From contig SFDQ01000001.1 of NCBI GenBank assembly GCA_004558145.1, positions 62,001 through 126,000 on the forward strand: a stretch of DNA of 64,000 nt, given 5' to 3'. Positions 1-8,907 of this stretch are shown one piece after another. Position numbers and translations under genes: made by a program. Position 1 is the first letter of the stretch, and every line of letters begins with the position of its first letter. The notes below the pieces were generated by a model. It saw only the letters and a program-made list of their open reading frames with translations. It searched no databases and was not told the DNA's origin. Source of the DNA: Oscillospiraceae bacterium. Lineage in GTDB: Bacteria; Bacillota_A; Clostridia; Oscillospirales; Ruminococcaceae.

Positions 1-1064
1 TCCTCTATCTTCTTCACGCTCTCGATGGCGTTGTCCAGCGCGTTGCCCACCAGGGTGCACAGGTCCATGGGGCTCACCCCCGCCAGCACCGTGCCGTCGG
101 CCACCGTGGTGAGGTGGATGTCGTGCTTCTGGCAGTAGAGGCTCTTGCCGGTGAGCAGCACGTCCAGCACCTGGTTGCCGGTCTTGTTCTGGGCCTCGTA
201 GGTGTTGATGTCGCTCTCCATCTCGTCCAGCCAGGCGCTGCGGCGCTCGGCGTCCGGCTCGGCCCGCAACGCGGCGATCTGGTGCTTGAGGTCGTGGTAT
301 TTGCGGTTGATGAGGTCGATGCTCTCCCGCGACTGCTGGTACTGGGCGTACTGGCTGCGCAGGATGCTGTCCATGGTCTCCAGCTCGTGGCGCACCTGCA
401 GTTCCGCCCGCTGCAGGTGGTAGGCATAGAGGATGGCGATGCCTCCCAGATCCACCAGCGTGCGGATGTTGAAGATGTCGCCCACATACTGGCTGCTGAA
501 GGGGGTGTCCGCCTGGGTATAGCTCAGGTTGCTGATGAGAAAGGCCGACGCTCCGATGATGGCGGCGTTGGCCAGCTCCCGGGGGGTGATGGTGATGGGA
601 TGCTCCGCCGCGTGGCTGCGGGCCTCCAGCAGGAACATCAGCCCGAACACCACGGCATAGACCACCGCCAGAAAGGCCAGCCGGGCAAGGAAGCTGTCCT
701 GCCCCGCCAGGTTGGCGTAGTGGTAATAGAGCTGCCACTCCAGCGAAGCGCCGAACTCCGCCAGGATGAAGGCCCGCACGGTGTAGTAGCCGGCGTTCAG
801 CGCGCCCCGGCCGCACGCCAGGAACAAGAACAGGAACATCAGCCCGATGGCCGCCAGCATGCAGGGGATCCACAGGGGCAGGGGCACGTCGTCGGTGGCC
901 ACAAGAAAGATGCTCTGCACCGCCAGCATGCCCGCCGCAAGGCCCCAGAAACGCAGGCTGCCCCGCTTTTCGGGCAGCAGCGAGAGGATGTAGACAAGGC
1001 AGGCCAGCCACTCCGCCAGCGCCGTGTACAGGCGGGGGATGTCCGCCAGGTCGCTCGGATTCAT
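1..1064 (-). CDS. GHKL-domain sensor histidine kinase (AgrC/LytS-like), cut by the window edge
   Basis: Membrane sensor kinase that should autophosphorylate and pass phosphate to the LytTR regulator encoded just upstream. Reading the minus strand from ATG at 1064 gives MNPSDLADIPRLY, then about 200 residues of hydrophobic segments. Next comes an H-box reading KYHDLKHQIAAL (His near residue 258) and, at the window edge, an N-box DLCTLVGNALDNAIESV near residue 340. These H and N boxes are typical of the GHKL class seen in AgrC-like quorum sensors. The start overlaps the regulator stop by 4 nt (ATGA), so the two are translationally coupled. The rest of the ATPase domain lies outside the window. 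The signal sensed cannot be told; no autoinducer peptide gene is visible here. Confidence 0.85.
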   Translation of the reverse strand, partial: MNPSDLADIPRLYTALAEWLACLVYILSLLPEKRGSLRFWGLAAGMLAVQSIFLVATDDVPLPLWIPCMLAAIGLMFLFLFLACGRGALNAGYYTVRAFILAEFGASLEWQLYYHYANLAGQDSFLARLAFLAVVYAVVFGLMFLLEARSHAAEHPITITPRELANAAIIGASAFLISNLSYTQADTPFSSQYVGDIFNIRTLVDLGGIAILYAYHLQRAELQVRHELETMDSILRSQYAQYQQSRESIDLINRKYHDLKHQIAALRAEPDAERRSAWLDEMESDINTYEAQNKTGNQVLDVLLTGKSLYCQKHDIHLTTVADGTVLAGVSPMDLCTLVGNALDNAIESVKKIE

Positions 1065-1771
1065 TTGACCACCTCGCCCACATAGTCGGTCAGCGCCGCC
1101 AGGAACTCATTCTTGCGCCCGCGGCTGATGGGCAGGGCATGTCCGCCCACGATGGCGCAGCCGTCCCGCACGCCGTCCACATGCTCCAGGTTCACAAGGC
1201 AGCCCTTGTTGCAGCGGAAAAAGCCGAAGCTCTCCAGCTTTTCCTCCACCTCCCGGATGGTGCCGGTGGTGGTGTGCTCCTCCCCGTCGGTGACGAACAC
1301 CAGATTGTGGCCCTGGCTCTCCACATAGAGGATGCGGGAGATGTCCAGCTTGCGGGCCCCGCCCCGGATGGCGATGGTCATATAGCGCCTTGCCCGCCGC
1401 TTCATCCGGCCGATGGCCCGCTCCAGCCGCTGGCTGAAGGCGAAGTAGCTCACGGGTTTGAGCACATAGTCCAGCGCATCCACCGCGTAGCCCCGGATGG
1501 CGTACTGGGCCATGTTGGTGATGAAGATGATGACCACCTCCGGGTCCACCTTGCGTATCTCCTCGGCGGCGGTCATGCCGTCCATGAATTTCATCTGCAC
1601 GTCCATCAGGATGATGTCGTACTGGGCGCGGTAGTTCTCCAAAATCTCGTCGCCGTCGCAAAAGCGCACCGTCTCGAACACCTCGCCGCTCTCGTCGGCA
1701 TAGCGCGCCAGATACTCTTCCATCTGCTTCGCGCAGGAGTCCTCGTCCTCCACAATGGCGATGCTGATCAT
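1061..1771 (-). CDS. LytTR-family response regulator (AgrA-like)
   Basis: A 236-residue two-domain regulator. Residues 1-120 form a receiver: acidic pocket EDED at 8-11, phospho-acceptor Asp57 in ILMDVQM, and the conserved Lys in YVLKPVSY. Residues about 135-236 form a LytTR DNA-binding domain (RILYVESQGHNLVF, FFRCNKGCLVNLEHV, LPISRGRK). ATG at 1771 was chosen because it begins the receiver exactly (MISIAIVED) and follows an AAGGAG site; a longer reading frame upstream lacks these signals. Cotranscribed with the GHKL kinase through a 4-nt overlap. LytTR regulators usually control secreted peptides, competence or surface polysaccharide genes; the target here is unknown. Confidence 0.9.
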   Translation of the reverse strand: MISIAIVEDEDSCAKQMEEYLARYADESGEVFETVRFCDGDEILENYRAQYDIILMDVQMKFMDGMTAAEEIRKVDPEVVIIFITNMAQYAIRGYAVDALDYVLKPVSYFAFSQRLERAIGRMKRRARRYMTIAIRGGARKLDISRILYVESQGHNLVFVTDGEEHTTTGTIREVEEKLESFGFFRCNKGCLVNLEHVDGVRDGCAIVGGHALPISRGRKNEFLAALTDYVGEVVK

Positions 1772-1966
1772 GGGCTTCTCTCCTTTCCTGAAATGCTTTG
1801 GGGCCGGCGGACCGGCCGAACATCCTTTGGAACAAGTGAACAAGGCAGCGCGCCAGACGATGGTCAAACTGCCGAAAAAGGCGGCAAACGGCGCGGCAGC
1901 AAAGCCAAGGCTGCCCGCCCCGGCCAAGCAGCCGCGCCGCGAAGGTCTATTCTTTTTTCGCCCTTA
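1772..1966. other. Intergenic region between lysC and the LytTR operon
   Basis: 195 bp between two minus-strand operons. It should hold the end of the threonine operon and the promoter of the LytTR pair. I find no convincing sigma-A hexamer pair and no hairpin with a T-run. Only a GC-rich inverted repeat (ggccggcggaccggcc, about 1802-1817) stands out. Open frames across it look like by-products of high GC. Confidence 0.4.
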
Positions 1967-3175
1967 TCAGGGGATAAACACGCCGTGGATGGCGCTCACC
2001 GCCCGGTCGGCCTCTTTTTCGTCGATGATGACGCTGATCTTGATCTCGCTGGTGCTGATCATGTGGATGTTGACGTTGGCCTCGAACAGGGCCTCGAACA
2101 TACGGCTGGCAACGCCGGGGTTGGACTGCATGCCCGCGCCCACCACGCTGACCTTGGCGTAGTTCTTTTCCACCTTGATCTCCTTGCCGCCGAAGCGGGG
2201 CTGGTTCTCCTTCAGCACCTCCACCGCGTTCTCGGCCTCGCCCAGGGGCACGGTGAAGATCAGGTCCTTGTTGCCGCCGCGGCCGGTGGACTGCAGGATG
2301 ATGTCCACGTTGATGTTGCGGCTGGCCAGGGCCCCGAACACTTTAAAGGACATGCCCGGCACGTCCGGCACCTCCATGATGGAGATCACCGCCACGTCGG
2401 TGTCCTTGGCAACGCCCTTGATGAGCATTCCTTCCATATCGTCTGCTACCTCCTTCACGATGGTACCCGGCACCGGGTTCAGGCTGGAGAGCACCTCCAG
2501 CTCCACGCCGTATTTCTTGGCAAGTTCGACGCTGCGGTTGTTCAGCACCTGGGCGCCCAGGCTGGCCAGCTCCAGCATCTCGTCAAAAGTGATCTGTTCC
2601 AGTTTGCGCGCGCCGGGCACCTTGCGCGGGTCGGCGGTGTAAACGCCTTCCACGTCGGTGTAGATCTGGCAGCGGTCCGCGTGCAGGGCGGCGGCCAGCG
2701 CCACGGCGCTGGTGTCGGAGCCGCCCCGGCCCAGGGTGGTGATGTCCTCCAGGCGGTTCATGCCCTGGAAGCCCGCCACCACCACCACGCGGTTGCGGGC
2801 CAGCTCGCTCTCCACCCGCTCGGTGTCCAGCCGGCGGATGCGCGCCTTGGAATAGGCGCGGTCGGTGATGAAGCCCGCCTGCCAACCGGTGAGGCTCACC
2901 GCCTGCACCCCCAGCACGCTCAGGGCCATGGCCAGCAGCGCGATGGAGATCTGCTCGCCGGAAGCCAGCAGCATATCCATCTCACGCCGGCTGGGCTCGC
3001 TGGTGATCTCGGCTGCCTTGGCGATCAGGTCGTCGGTGGTGTCGCCCTGGGCGGACACCACCACCACCACGTCGTTGCCAGCCTTGCGGGTGGCGGCCAC
3101 GATGCGGGCCACGTTGAACACCCGGTCACGATCGGCCACGGAACTGCCGCCGAATTTTTGCACGATCAAGGCCAA
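1967..3175 (-). CDS. lysC: Aspartate kinase
   Basis: Phosphorylates L-aspartate with ATP, the first step to lysine, methionine, threonine and diaminopimelate. The 402-residue length fits monofunctional class II aspartokinases. The N-terminal kinase domain has the KFGGSSVADRDR signature at 7-18 and GRGGSDTSAVALAAAL near residue 150; the C-terminal third has tandem ACT domains (IKGVAKDTDVAVISIMEVPD; VSVVGAGMQSNPGVASRMFEAL), which suggests feedback control by an end product. The start is TTG at 3175 behind GAGG; there is no ATG near the conserved N-terminus. It is the last gene of the ACT-hom-thrB-lysC run, 62 bp after thrB, so it probably serves threonine synthesis mainly. Confidence 0.95.
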   Translation of the reverse strand: MALIVQKFGGSSVADRDRVFNVARIVAATRKAGNDVVVVVSAQGDTTDDLIAKAAEITSEPSRREMDMLLASGEQISIALLAMALSVLGVQAVSLTGWQAGFITDRAYSKARIRRLDTERVESELARNRVVVVAGFQGMNRLEDITTLGRGGSDTSAVALAAALHADRCQIYTDVEGVYTADPRKVPGARKLEQITFDEMLELASLGAQVLNNRSVELAKKYGVELEVLSSLNPVPGTIVKEVADDMEGMLIKGVAKDTDVAVISIMEVPDVPGMSFKVFGALASRNINVDIILQSTGRGGNKDLIFTVPLGEAENAVEVLKENQPRFGGKEIKVEKNYAKVSVVGAGMQSNPGVASRMFEALFEANVNIHMISTSEIKISVIIDEKEADRAVSAIHGVFIP

Positions 3176-3237
3176 ATTTCCTCAACTCCCTCTATCAACA
3201 AATGCCTCCTGGCATAAGTGTATGCATTTGCACGGTC

Positions 3238-4128
3238 TTATTCTACCACAGCGCCGGTGTTGTCCGCAAGCATCCGCCGCAGTGAGAAGGCCAGCGTCTC
3301 CGGCGTCTCGGCCAGAAGCTCCTCGGCGCGGCCGAAGAAGTCGCTGTTGTCCCGGTGGACCACCGCCATGATGGTGGGGCCCGCGCCGGAGATGTAGACC
3401 GCGTAGGCCCCCAGGTCCCAGGCCAGCTCGAAGATGCGCTCGCCGCCGGGGATCAGGGGCAGACGGTACTGCTGGTGCAGCGCGTCCTTGGTGGCCACCT
3501 TCAAAAGCTCATAGTCGCCGTCGCAGAAGGCGGCGGTGGCCAGCGCCGCCCGGGAAAGGTTGTACACCGCGTCCGCCCGGTCCACCGTTTTGGGCAGGGC
3601 CGCACGGGCCTTCTCGGTGAGCAGCTTGAAGTTGGGGATGAAGGCCGCGAAGGCCAGTTCCTCGTCGATGGGCTTGCGCACGCTGTACACCTGGCCCTCG
3701 TCGTAGACGCTGGTCACAAAGCCGCCCAGCATGGCCGGGGCCACGTTATCCGGGTGGCCCTCGATGCTGGTGGCCAGGGTGAGCATCTGCCGCTGGGTGA
3801 GGGGCGAGCCCAGCAGGGCGTTGGCCCCCAGGATGCCCGCCACGATGCAGGCGGAGCTGGAGCCCAGGCCCCGGGCCATGGGGATGGGGTTCTCCTGCCG
3901 GATGCGGATGCCCTTCAGGGGCTGGCCCAGCTGGTCGAACACCGCCTTGGCCGAGCGGTAGACAAGGTTGCCCGGGCCGGTGGGGATGAGGGTGCCGTCG
4001 CTGGCCAGGATGTCGATGCGGTCGCACTCTTCCAGGGTGACGGTGTTGTGCATGGAGACCGCGAGGCCCAGCGCGTCAAAACCGGCGCCCACGTTGGCGC
4101 TGGTGGCGGGCACGGTGACTTTTACCAT
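3238..4128 (-). CDS. thrB: Homoserine kinase
   Basis: GHMP-family kinase that phosphorylates homoserine to O-phosphohomoserine for threonine synthase. 296 residues, normal for the family. N-terminal VKVTVPATSANVGAGFDALG and the ATP-binding loop ARGLGSSSA (residues 85-93) are diagnostic. A C-terminal glycine motif, YISGAGPTIMAV, matches the third GHMP motif. It starts at ATG 4128 behind GGGAGG, 15 bp after hom. Threonine synthase (thrC) is not in the window, so the pathway must be completed elsewhere. Confidence 0.95.
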   Translation of the reverse strand: MVKVTVPATSANVGAGFDALGLAVSMHNTVTLEECDRIDILASDGTLIPTGPGNLVYRSAKAVFDQLGQPLKGIRIRQENPIPMARGLGSSSACIVAGILGANALLGSPLTQRQMLTLATSIEGHPDNVAPAMLGGFVTSVYDEGQVYSVRKPIDEELAFAAFIPNFKLLTEKARAALPKTVDRADAVYNLSRAALATAAFCDGDYELLKVATKDALHQQYRLPLIPGGERIFELAWDLGAYAVYISGAGPTIMAVVHRDNSDFFGRAEELLAETPETLAFSLRRMLADNTGAVVE

Positions 4129-4143
4129 AAACGCTTTCCTCCC

Positions 4144-5373
4144 TCAATCGGTGAGCTGGCGCAGCACCAGCTCCACTTTGCCGCCCAGGGCCGTGACCTT
4201 GCGGGCGGCCTCCTCCAGCCCGCGGGGGGCGATGTAGGTCACAAGATAGGCCGCCTCGCTGCCGTCGTCGCTCACCAGCTCGCCCTCGCCGTAAAGCGCG
4301 GGCAGCACGGTGGCGGGCAGCCCCTTCACCCGCACATAGCAGGTGGCGGGGGTGGGGTCCTCCAAGAGGCCGTCGAAGGGCTCGCTGGGCTGCCAGAACA
4401 GGCTGTCGTGGATCTTCGCGCCGTGCTTGAGGGCGTCGATCACGTCCGCCACCACCGCGCTGGCGGTGGGCAGACGGCCCGCGCCCTTGCCGTAGAACAC
4501 CACGTCGCCCAGCATGTCGCCCTTCACCAGCACCGCGTTGAACACGTCGTCCACGCTGGCCAGCTGGTTGGATTTGGGCACCAGCATGGGCTCCACCGCG
4601 GCGGTCACCCGGCCGGTCTCGTCCCGCTTGGCCCAGGCGATGAGCTTGATGACGCAGTCCAGCCGGGCGGCGGCGGCGATGTCCGCCACCGTGATGCCCC
4701 GGATGCCCCGGGTCGGAATGTTTTTGGGATAGAAATGATGCCCGAAGGCGATGCTGGCCAGAATGGCTATTTTGCGGCAGGCGTCGGGGCCGTCCACGTC
4801 GTCGCCGGGGTCCTTGGTCTCGGCGTAGCCCAGCTGCTGGGCGATCTTCAGCGCGTCCTCAAAGCCCATCTCCTCCCGGGCCATCTTGGTGAGCATGAAG
4901 TTGGTGGTGCCGTTCACGATGCCCTGCACCTGGCTGATGACGTTGGCCGCAAGGCACTGGTGCATGGGGGTGATGATGGGGGTGCCGCCGCCCACGCTGG
5001 CCTCGAACAGAAAGGCCACCTTGTGCTCTCTGGCCAGAGCCAGCAGCTCGGCGCCGTAGGTGGCCACCATCTCCTTGTTGCTGGTCACCACGCTGCGCCC
5101 GCTCTCCAGCGCTTTTCGCACATAGGGATAGGCGAATTTGGTGCCGCCGATGGTCTCCACCACCACCTTTATCTCCGGGTCGGCCAGGATGGTGTCGATG
5201 TTGTCCACAAACAGGGCCGCGTCGGGATGATTGCTGAAGTCCCGGATGTCCAGGATGTATTTGACCTCCACGGGCTGGCCCGCGCGGCGGCTGACGCTGG
5301 CCGCATTGCGGCGCAGCACCTCCAGCACGCCGCCGCCCACGGTGCCGAAGCCCAGGATCGCGATCTTTGCCAT
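4144..5373 (-). CDS. hom: Homoserine dehydrogenase
   Basis: NAD(P)-dependent reduction of aspartate semialdehyde to homoserine. 409 residues: Rossmann domain with AKIAILGFGTVGGGV at the N-terminus, the catalytic domain with GIVNGTTNFMLTKM and GYAETKDPGDDVDGPDACRK (the conserved ADP.ADV.G.DA-type region), and a C-terminal ACT domain (CYVRVKGLPATVLPALYGE). The ACT domain suggests threonine feedback. I chose ATG 5373; a TTG nine codons upstream is also in frame, but the protein begins properly at MAKIAIL. Follows the ACT protein by 48 bp and precedes thrB by 15 bp in one operon. Confidence 0.95.
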   Translation of the reverse strand: MAKIAILGFGTVGGGVLEVLRRNAASVSRRAGQPVEVKYILDIRDFSNHPDAALFVDNIDTILADPEIKVVVETIGGTKFAYPYVRKALESGRSVVTSNKEMVATYGAELLALAREHKVAFLFEASVGGGTPIITPMHQCLAANVISQVQGIVNGTTNFMLTKMAREEMGFEDALKIAQQLGYAETKDPGDDVDGPDACRKIAILASIAFGHHFYPKNIPTRGIRGITVADIAAAARLDCVIKLIAWAKRDETGRVTAAVEPMLVPKSNQLASVDDVFNAVLVKGDMLGDVVFYGKGAGRLPTASAVVADVIDALKHGAKIHDSLFWQPSEPFDGLLEDPTPATCYVRVKGLPATVLPALYGEGELVSDDGSEAAYLVTYIAPRGLEEAARKVTALGGKVELVLRQLTD

Positions 5374-5421
5374 AGGTCCCTTCGTTCCTTTCCTCTTCAA
5401 TGCTGACTTTGTGCGCCCGCG

Positions 5422-5847
5422 TCACACGCCCTGGCGGATCTCCACCACGGTGCGCTGACGGCGCAGCTTCTGGAGCATTTCCTCCACGCTCATCTGCATG
5501 GTGTCGGTGCGCACGCTCACCGCCACCTGGGCCGCGCCGCTCTCCGGCGTGGACTGGTTGATGGTGACCACGCTGCCCCCCGCCGCGCTGATGCCCGCCA
5601 GCAGCGCCTGCAGCGCGCCGGTCTCGTCCAGCAGGGTGGCCAGCACGGTGATGACCTTGCGGCTGTTGCGGGCGTCGAACACGCAGTCCTTGTATTTATA
5701 GAAGGCGCTGCGGGACAGCCCCGCCTGCCGCACAGCCGACGAGATGTTGCGCACCGCGCCGCTGGCCAGCAGTTCCTTGGCCTTGAGCACCTTGATGAAA
5801 ACGTCCGGCAGCACGCTTGCGTCCACCAGCAGAAAACGACGTTCCAT
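5422..5847 (-). CDS. UPF0735-type ACT-domain protein (PheB-like)
   Basis: A 141-residue protein. The N-terminal half looks like a small helix-turn-helix (GAVRNISSAVRQAGLSRSAFYKYKDCVF) and the C-terminal half is an ACT domain (VITVLATLLDETGALQALLAGISAAGG). This matches the UPF0735/PheB family, whose members often precede hom and thrB in Firmicutes. The likely job is amino-acid-responsive regulation of this operon, but the family is not well characterised, so that is inference. Start ATG 5847 sits behind GGAGGAAGAGT; it is the first gene after the candidate promoter near 5930-5959. Confidence 0.85.
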   Translation of the reverse strand: MERRFLLVDASVLPDVFIKVLKAKELLASGAVRNISSAVRQAGLSRSAFYKYKDCVFDARNSRKVITVLATLLDETGALQALLAGISAAGGSVVTINQSTPESGAAQVAVSVRTDTMQMSVEEMLQKLRRQRTVVEIRQGV

Positions 5848-5929
5848 ACTCTTCCTCCAAATCCCCCGCAAAGGGCGCGATTGTACTCGATGAAAGCACA
5901 TTTGTGTCCAAAGATGCTACAATGTTTAT

Positions 5930-5959
5930 ACTATACCACTTTGCCACGCCAAAGTGCAA
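5930..5959 (-). promoter_or_regulatory. Candidate promoter of the threonine operon
   Basis: On the minus strand TATAGT (5930-5935) lies 18 nt after TTGCAC (5954-5959). An overlapping alternative is TTGGCG with TATAAA at 16 nt. Either would give an 80-nt leader before the ACT gene, too short for a T-box. Confidence 0.4.
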
Positions 5960-6043
5960 GGGGCAGGTGCGGCCGCGGCGCGATTTTCGGCAAATGGAGC
6001 AGTTTGGGCCCCTCTGGCGCATTTCGTTTGCACACAATACACA

Positions 6044-6086
6044 AAGGGCCCCTTCTGTGCGCGCTGAGCGCACAGAAGGGGCCCTT
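6044..6086 (-). terminator. Terminator after PBP1A
   Basis: Perfect 19-bp inverted repeat (6044-6062 with 6068-6086) and a 5-nt loop, beginning 12 bp after the PBP1A stop. The following minus-strand sequence is only moderately T-rich (TTTGTGTATTG). Confidence 0.75.
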
Positions 6087-6097
6087 GCCGGTTCGTA

Positions 6098-8416
6098 TCA
6101 GGGATGCAGGGTGCAGTAGCCGGGCATGTTGTCGGCGGTGTAGTAGCCCACTGCCGTGTTGGGGCAGTTCACGGCCAGCTCGCCGCTCTCCACGCAGTAG
6201 GTGGCGGTCTGCACGTCGTCGCTCACCGGGAAGCTCTTGGTCTCCAGGTCGGCCTGGATGGTGTCCATCAGCTGTTTCCACGCCTTCTGGATGGGCTTCG
6301 CGTTCTGGCCCTTCTTCACGTCGGTGAAGTCATAGGGCTGGTCGTAGCCCCACCACACGCCGGTGACGTAGTAGGGGGTCAGGCCCACAAAGGTGAAGTC
6401 GTGGTTGTCGGTGGTGGTACCGGTCTTGGCGGCGGCCTCCATCTCGCCGGCAGGCTTGATGGTGGTGCCGGCGGTGCCGTTGGAGCCCAGAACGCCCTGC
6501 AGCAGCCGGTTCATGATCATGGCGGTGCTGGGCTTGATGGCCTGGGTGTGCACCACGTTGACGGTGTTGTCCAGAATGACCTCGCCGGTGACGGCGTTCT
6601 CCACGATGGTGTACAGGTGGGGGGTCACATACTCGCCGCCGTTGCCGAACATCTGGTAAGCGGCAGTGAGCTCCATCAGGCTGATGCCCTCGGAAAGGCT
6701 GCCCAGCACCATGGGGGCGTAGTCCGCGTCCGCCTCGGTGAGGTGGGTCATGCCCAGGGTGTCGTGGGCGAAGCTGTACATATAATCCTTGCCCACGCGC
6801 TGGCCCACACGCACCGCGATGGTGTTCTTGGAGCGGGCGATAGCGGTGTTCACGGTGACGAGAGCGCCGTCGCCGAAGCCCTCATAGTTCTTGGGCCAGT
6901 CCTGCCAGATGTCGGGGTTGGCCAGCACCTCGGGGGCGTCGTTTTCAAACATCTTGGTGCCGTACTGGGGGTAGGAAGAACGCAGGTTTTCCTTGACGAT
7001 CTTGCCCACGCCCAGGTCGGGCAGAGCGGTGGAGTAGTTGATGAGGCCGGAGTCGATGCCCAAAGAATAGGCCGCCAGCGGCTTCATGGTGGAACCCACC
7101 GAACGCTGGGTGCCGCCGTACTCCGGACCCACCGCGCGGTTCAGGCCCAGGTCGGTGGTCTTTTCGCCCAGGCCGCCCACCAGCGCCAGCACCTGGCCGG
7201 AATAGTCCATGGTGAGCATGGCCGCCTGGGTGCGGGCGTTGTAGTAGTACACCGGCTCGCCCTGCTTATTGGTGCCGGTCTTGTAGGTGCCGTCGTCGTT
7301 CACCACGATGTTCTCCAGCTGGGACGGGTCGGGCACCTGGCTCTGGAGGATCTCCTCCTCATGCCACAGCGCCGGGATGGCGTCGTCGGCATTGAGCATG
7401 ATCTTCTCCATTTCCTCCTGGATGTAAGGGTCCATGGTGGTGTAGATGCGCAGGCCGCCGTTGTAGATGAGGTTGTGGGCCTCGGAGGCGGTGTAGCCCA
7501 GTTCGTCCTGCAGCTGCTGCTGCAGCATCTTGTAGACCGCGTCGGCAAAGTAGGAGTTGTTGGAGGAGGTGGTCACCACCTCGGCCTCCTTCTCCTCCGC
7601 CAGCACCAGGGGGCTGGCCACCGCGTCGTTGTATTCCGACTCGGTCAGCTTGCCCTGCTCGTACATCAGCTGCAGGATCCAGTTGCGGCGCTGCAGATGC
7701 TGCTCGGGATTGGTGTAGGGGTTATAGCCGGTGGGGTTCTTGGTGATGGCCGCGATGCTGGCGCACTGCGCCGGGGACAGCTCGGCCAGATCGTCGACGC
7801 CGAAGTAGTTGGACGCGCCCGCCTTGACGCCGGCGATGGAGCCGGACAGGCTCACCGTGTTCAGGTAGGCCTCCAGGATGGTGTCCTTGTCATAGCGCTT
7901 GTCCAGGCCCAGGGCGCGGAAGATCTCGCGCAGTTTGCGGTCCACCGAGACGTCGTCGTCGCCCAGGATGTTCTTGATGAGCTGCTGGTCCAGGGTGGAA
8001 GCACCCTGCATGCTGTCGTAGATGGGGAAGCCCAGCTTGGTGGCGATGTAGTTGACGCCTGCGGCAAAGGTGCGCTTGAAGTTCACGCCGCTGTGCTCAT
8101 AGAAGTCTTTGTCCTCCACGCAGATGAAGGCCCACTTGAGATAGGGGTTGGACTCGATCTCCTGCAGGTCGACCCACTCGCGGTCGTTGCTGTCGTGCCA
8201 CTCTTCAATGACCACCCACTCGCCGGTGTCGTGGTCCTTGGCCAGCAGCTGGCTGGTCTGGGCCAGCTCCAGGTTGGTCAGGTCCAGCAGCTCGGCGTCG
8301 TTGGCGGTGATCTCCACGGCGTAGAGGCTCAGCAGAACGGCCAGCACGCTACCCACCATCACGCCCAGGCAGATGCAGGCGGCCACGAATTTCATGAAGC
8401 CCTTGAAGATGCGCAT
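6098..8416 (-). CDS. ponA: Bifunctional class A penicillin-binding protein (PBP1A)
   Basis: Polymerises lipid II and crosslinks peptidoglycan at the outer face of the membrane. From the ATG at 8416 it has 772 residues: one membrane anchor (about 8-35); a GT51 glycosyltransferase domain with catalytic Glu101 in EDKDFYEHSG and the QGASTLDQQLIKN motif; and a transpeptidase domain with S442TMK445, S529KN and K664TG. Glycan polymerase and acylation motifs are intact. The 8416 ATG has no well-spaced ribosome site (AAGGGC ends right next to it). The frame stays open and coding-like for 127 codons upstream, so the real protein is probably about 899 residues (see the extension entry). Divergent from the BofC-like gene. 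Confidence 0.95.
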   Translation of the reverse strand: MRIFKGFMKFVAACICLGVMVGSVLAVLLSLYAVEITANDAELLDLTNLELAQTSQLLAKDHDTGEWVVIEEWHDSNDREWVDLQEIESNPYLKWAFICVEDKDFYEHSGVNFKRTFAAGVNYIATKLGFPIYDSMQGASTLDQQLIKNILGDDDVSVDRKLREIFRALGLDKRYDKDTILEAYLNTVSLSGSIAGVKAGASNYFGVDDLAELSPAQCASIAAITKNPTGYNPYTNPEQHLQRRNWILQLMYEQGKLTESEYNDAVASPLVLAEEKEAEVVTTSSNNSYFADAVYKMLQQQLQDELGYTASEAHNLIYNGGLRIYTTMDPYIQEEMEKIMLNADDAIPALWHEEEILQSQVPDPSQLENIVVNDDGTYKTGTNKQGEPVYYYNARTQAAMLTMDYSGQVLALVGGLGEKTTDLGLNRAVGPEYGGTQRSVGSTMKPLAAYSLGIDSGLINYSTALPDLGVGKIVKENLRSSYPQYGTKMFENDAPEVLANPDIWQDWPKNYEGFGDGALVTVNTAIARSKNTIAVRVGQRVGKDYMYSFAHDTLGMTHLTEADADYAPMVLGSLSEGISLMELTAAYQMFGNGGEYVTPHLYTIVENAVTGEVILDNTVNVVHTQAIKPSTAMIMNRLLQGVLGSNGTAGTTIKPAGEMEAAAKTGTTTDNHDFTFVGLTPYYVTGVWWGYDQPYDFTDVKKGQNAKPIQKAWKQLMDTIQADLETKSFPVSDDVQTATYCVESGELAVNCPNTAVGYYTADNMPGYCTLHP

Positions 8417-8813
8417 GCCCTTGGACTGCTTCTTGCCGCGGGGTCCGTGGGAACCGCTGCCCTCCCCCGGCTCCTGGCCCGCCGGGCGCGAAGAGCGCCG
8501 GGGCGAAGAGGAGATGCGGGAAGGCCCGTTCTTGGCGCTGCCGGTGCGGGAAGTGCCGCGGGGCGCGCTGCTCCGCGCGCCGGAAGCCGCGCCGCTGCGG
8601 GCGGCGCCGGCGTGGGACTCGCCGGAGTGAGACGGGGCGTGGGCACTGCCGGACGCGTGGGACGCGCTGCCGGTGTGGGCCGCGCCGGTGCGGTTGAGTT
8701 TCCGGCCCTGGCTGGAACCGGCGGAGCCGGCGCTGTGGGCGCCGGAGGTGCCGGAGCCGTCGGGCCGCCGGATGCTGCGATGCTCGTTGGAGTCTATGAG
8801 GACCGCCTCCTTT
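8417..8813 (-). other. Probable N-terminal extension of PBP1A with SD site and non-AUG start
   Basis: In frame with PBP1A, codons from 8797 to 8417 contain no stop and have almost only G or C at third positions. They encode a Ser/Gly/Ala/Arg/His-rich segment beginning DSNEHRSIRRPDGSG and ending RGKKQSKG before the membrane anchor. An AAAGGAGG site (8806-8813) lies 8 nt before an ATA codon (8795-8797), and an extended -10 promoter lies about 110 bp further upstream. No ATG, GTG or TTG occurs in this stretch. Either ATA initiates or one base differs from the true ATG. Confidence 0.65.
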
Positions 8814-8907
8814 GCGGAAAATTCGTTGGATGTACTGTGGCGAAAACCGCCCGCCGTCCGTGTTTTCGCGCAAACGAAAACAGACGGCCGCGGACCGCCA
8901 TGTTGGT

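Noticed and set aside
1755..2162. Ala/Lys/Pro-rich plus-strand frame resembling the GlgB tail
   Set aside because: It overlaps the lysC coding strand in antisense, has no ribosome site, and its richness follows from base composition.
1139..3217. Long plus-strand frame over lysC and the LytTR gene
   Set aside because: It is the mirror of real minus-strand genes in GC-rich DNA; it is His/Gly/Ala-rich with no domain, and the minus-strand frames carry clear motifs.
5848..5960. T-box or threonine riboswitch ahead of the threonine operon
   Set aside because: The leader is only about 80 nt, with no terminator/antiterminator pair or T-box core sequence.
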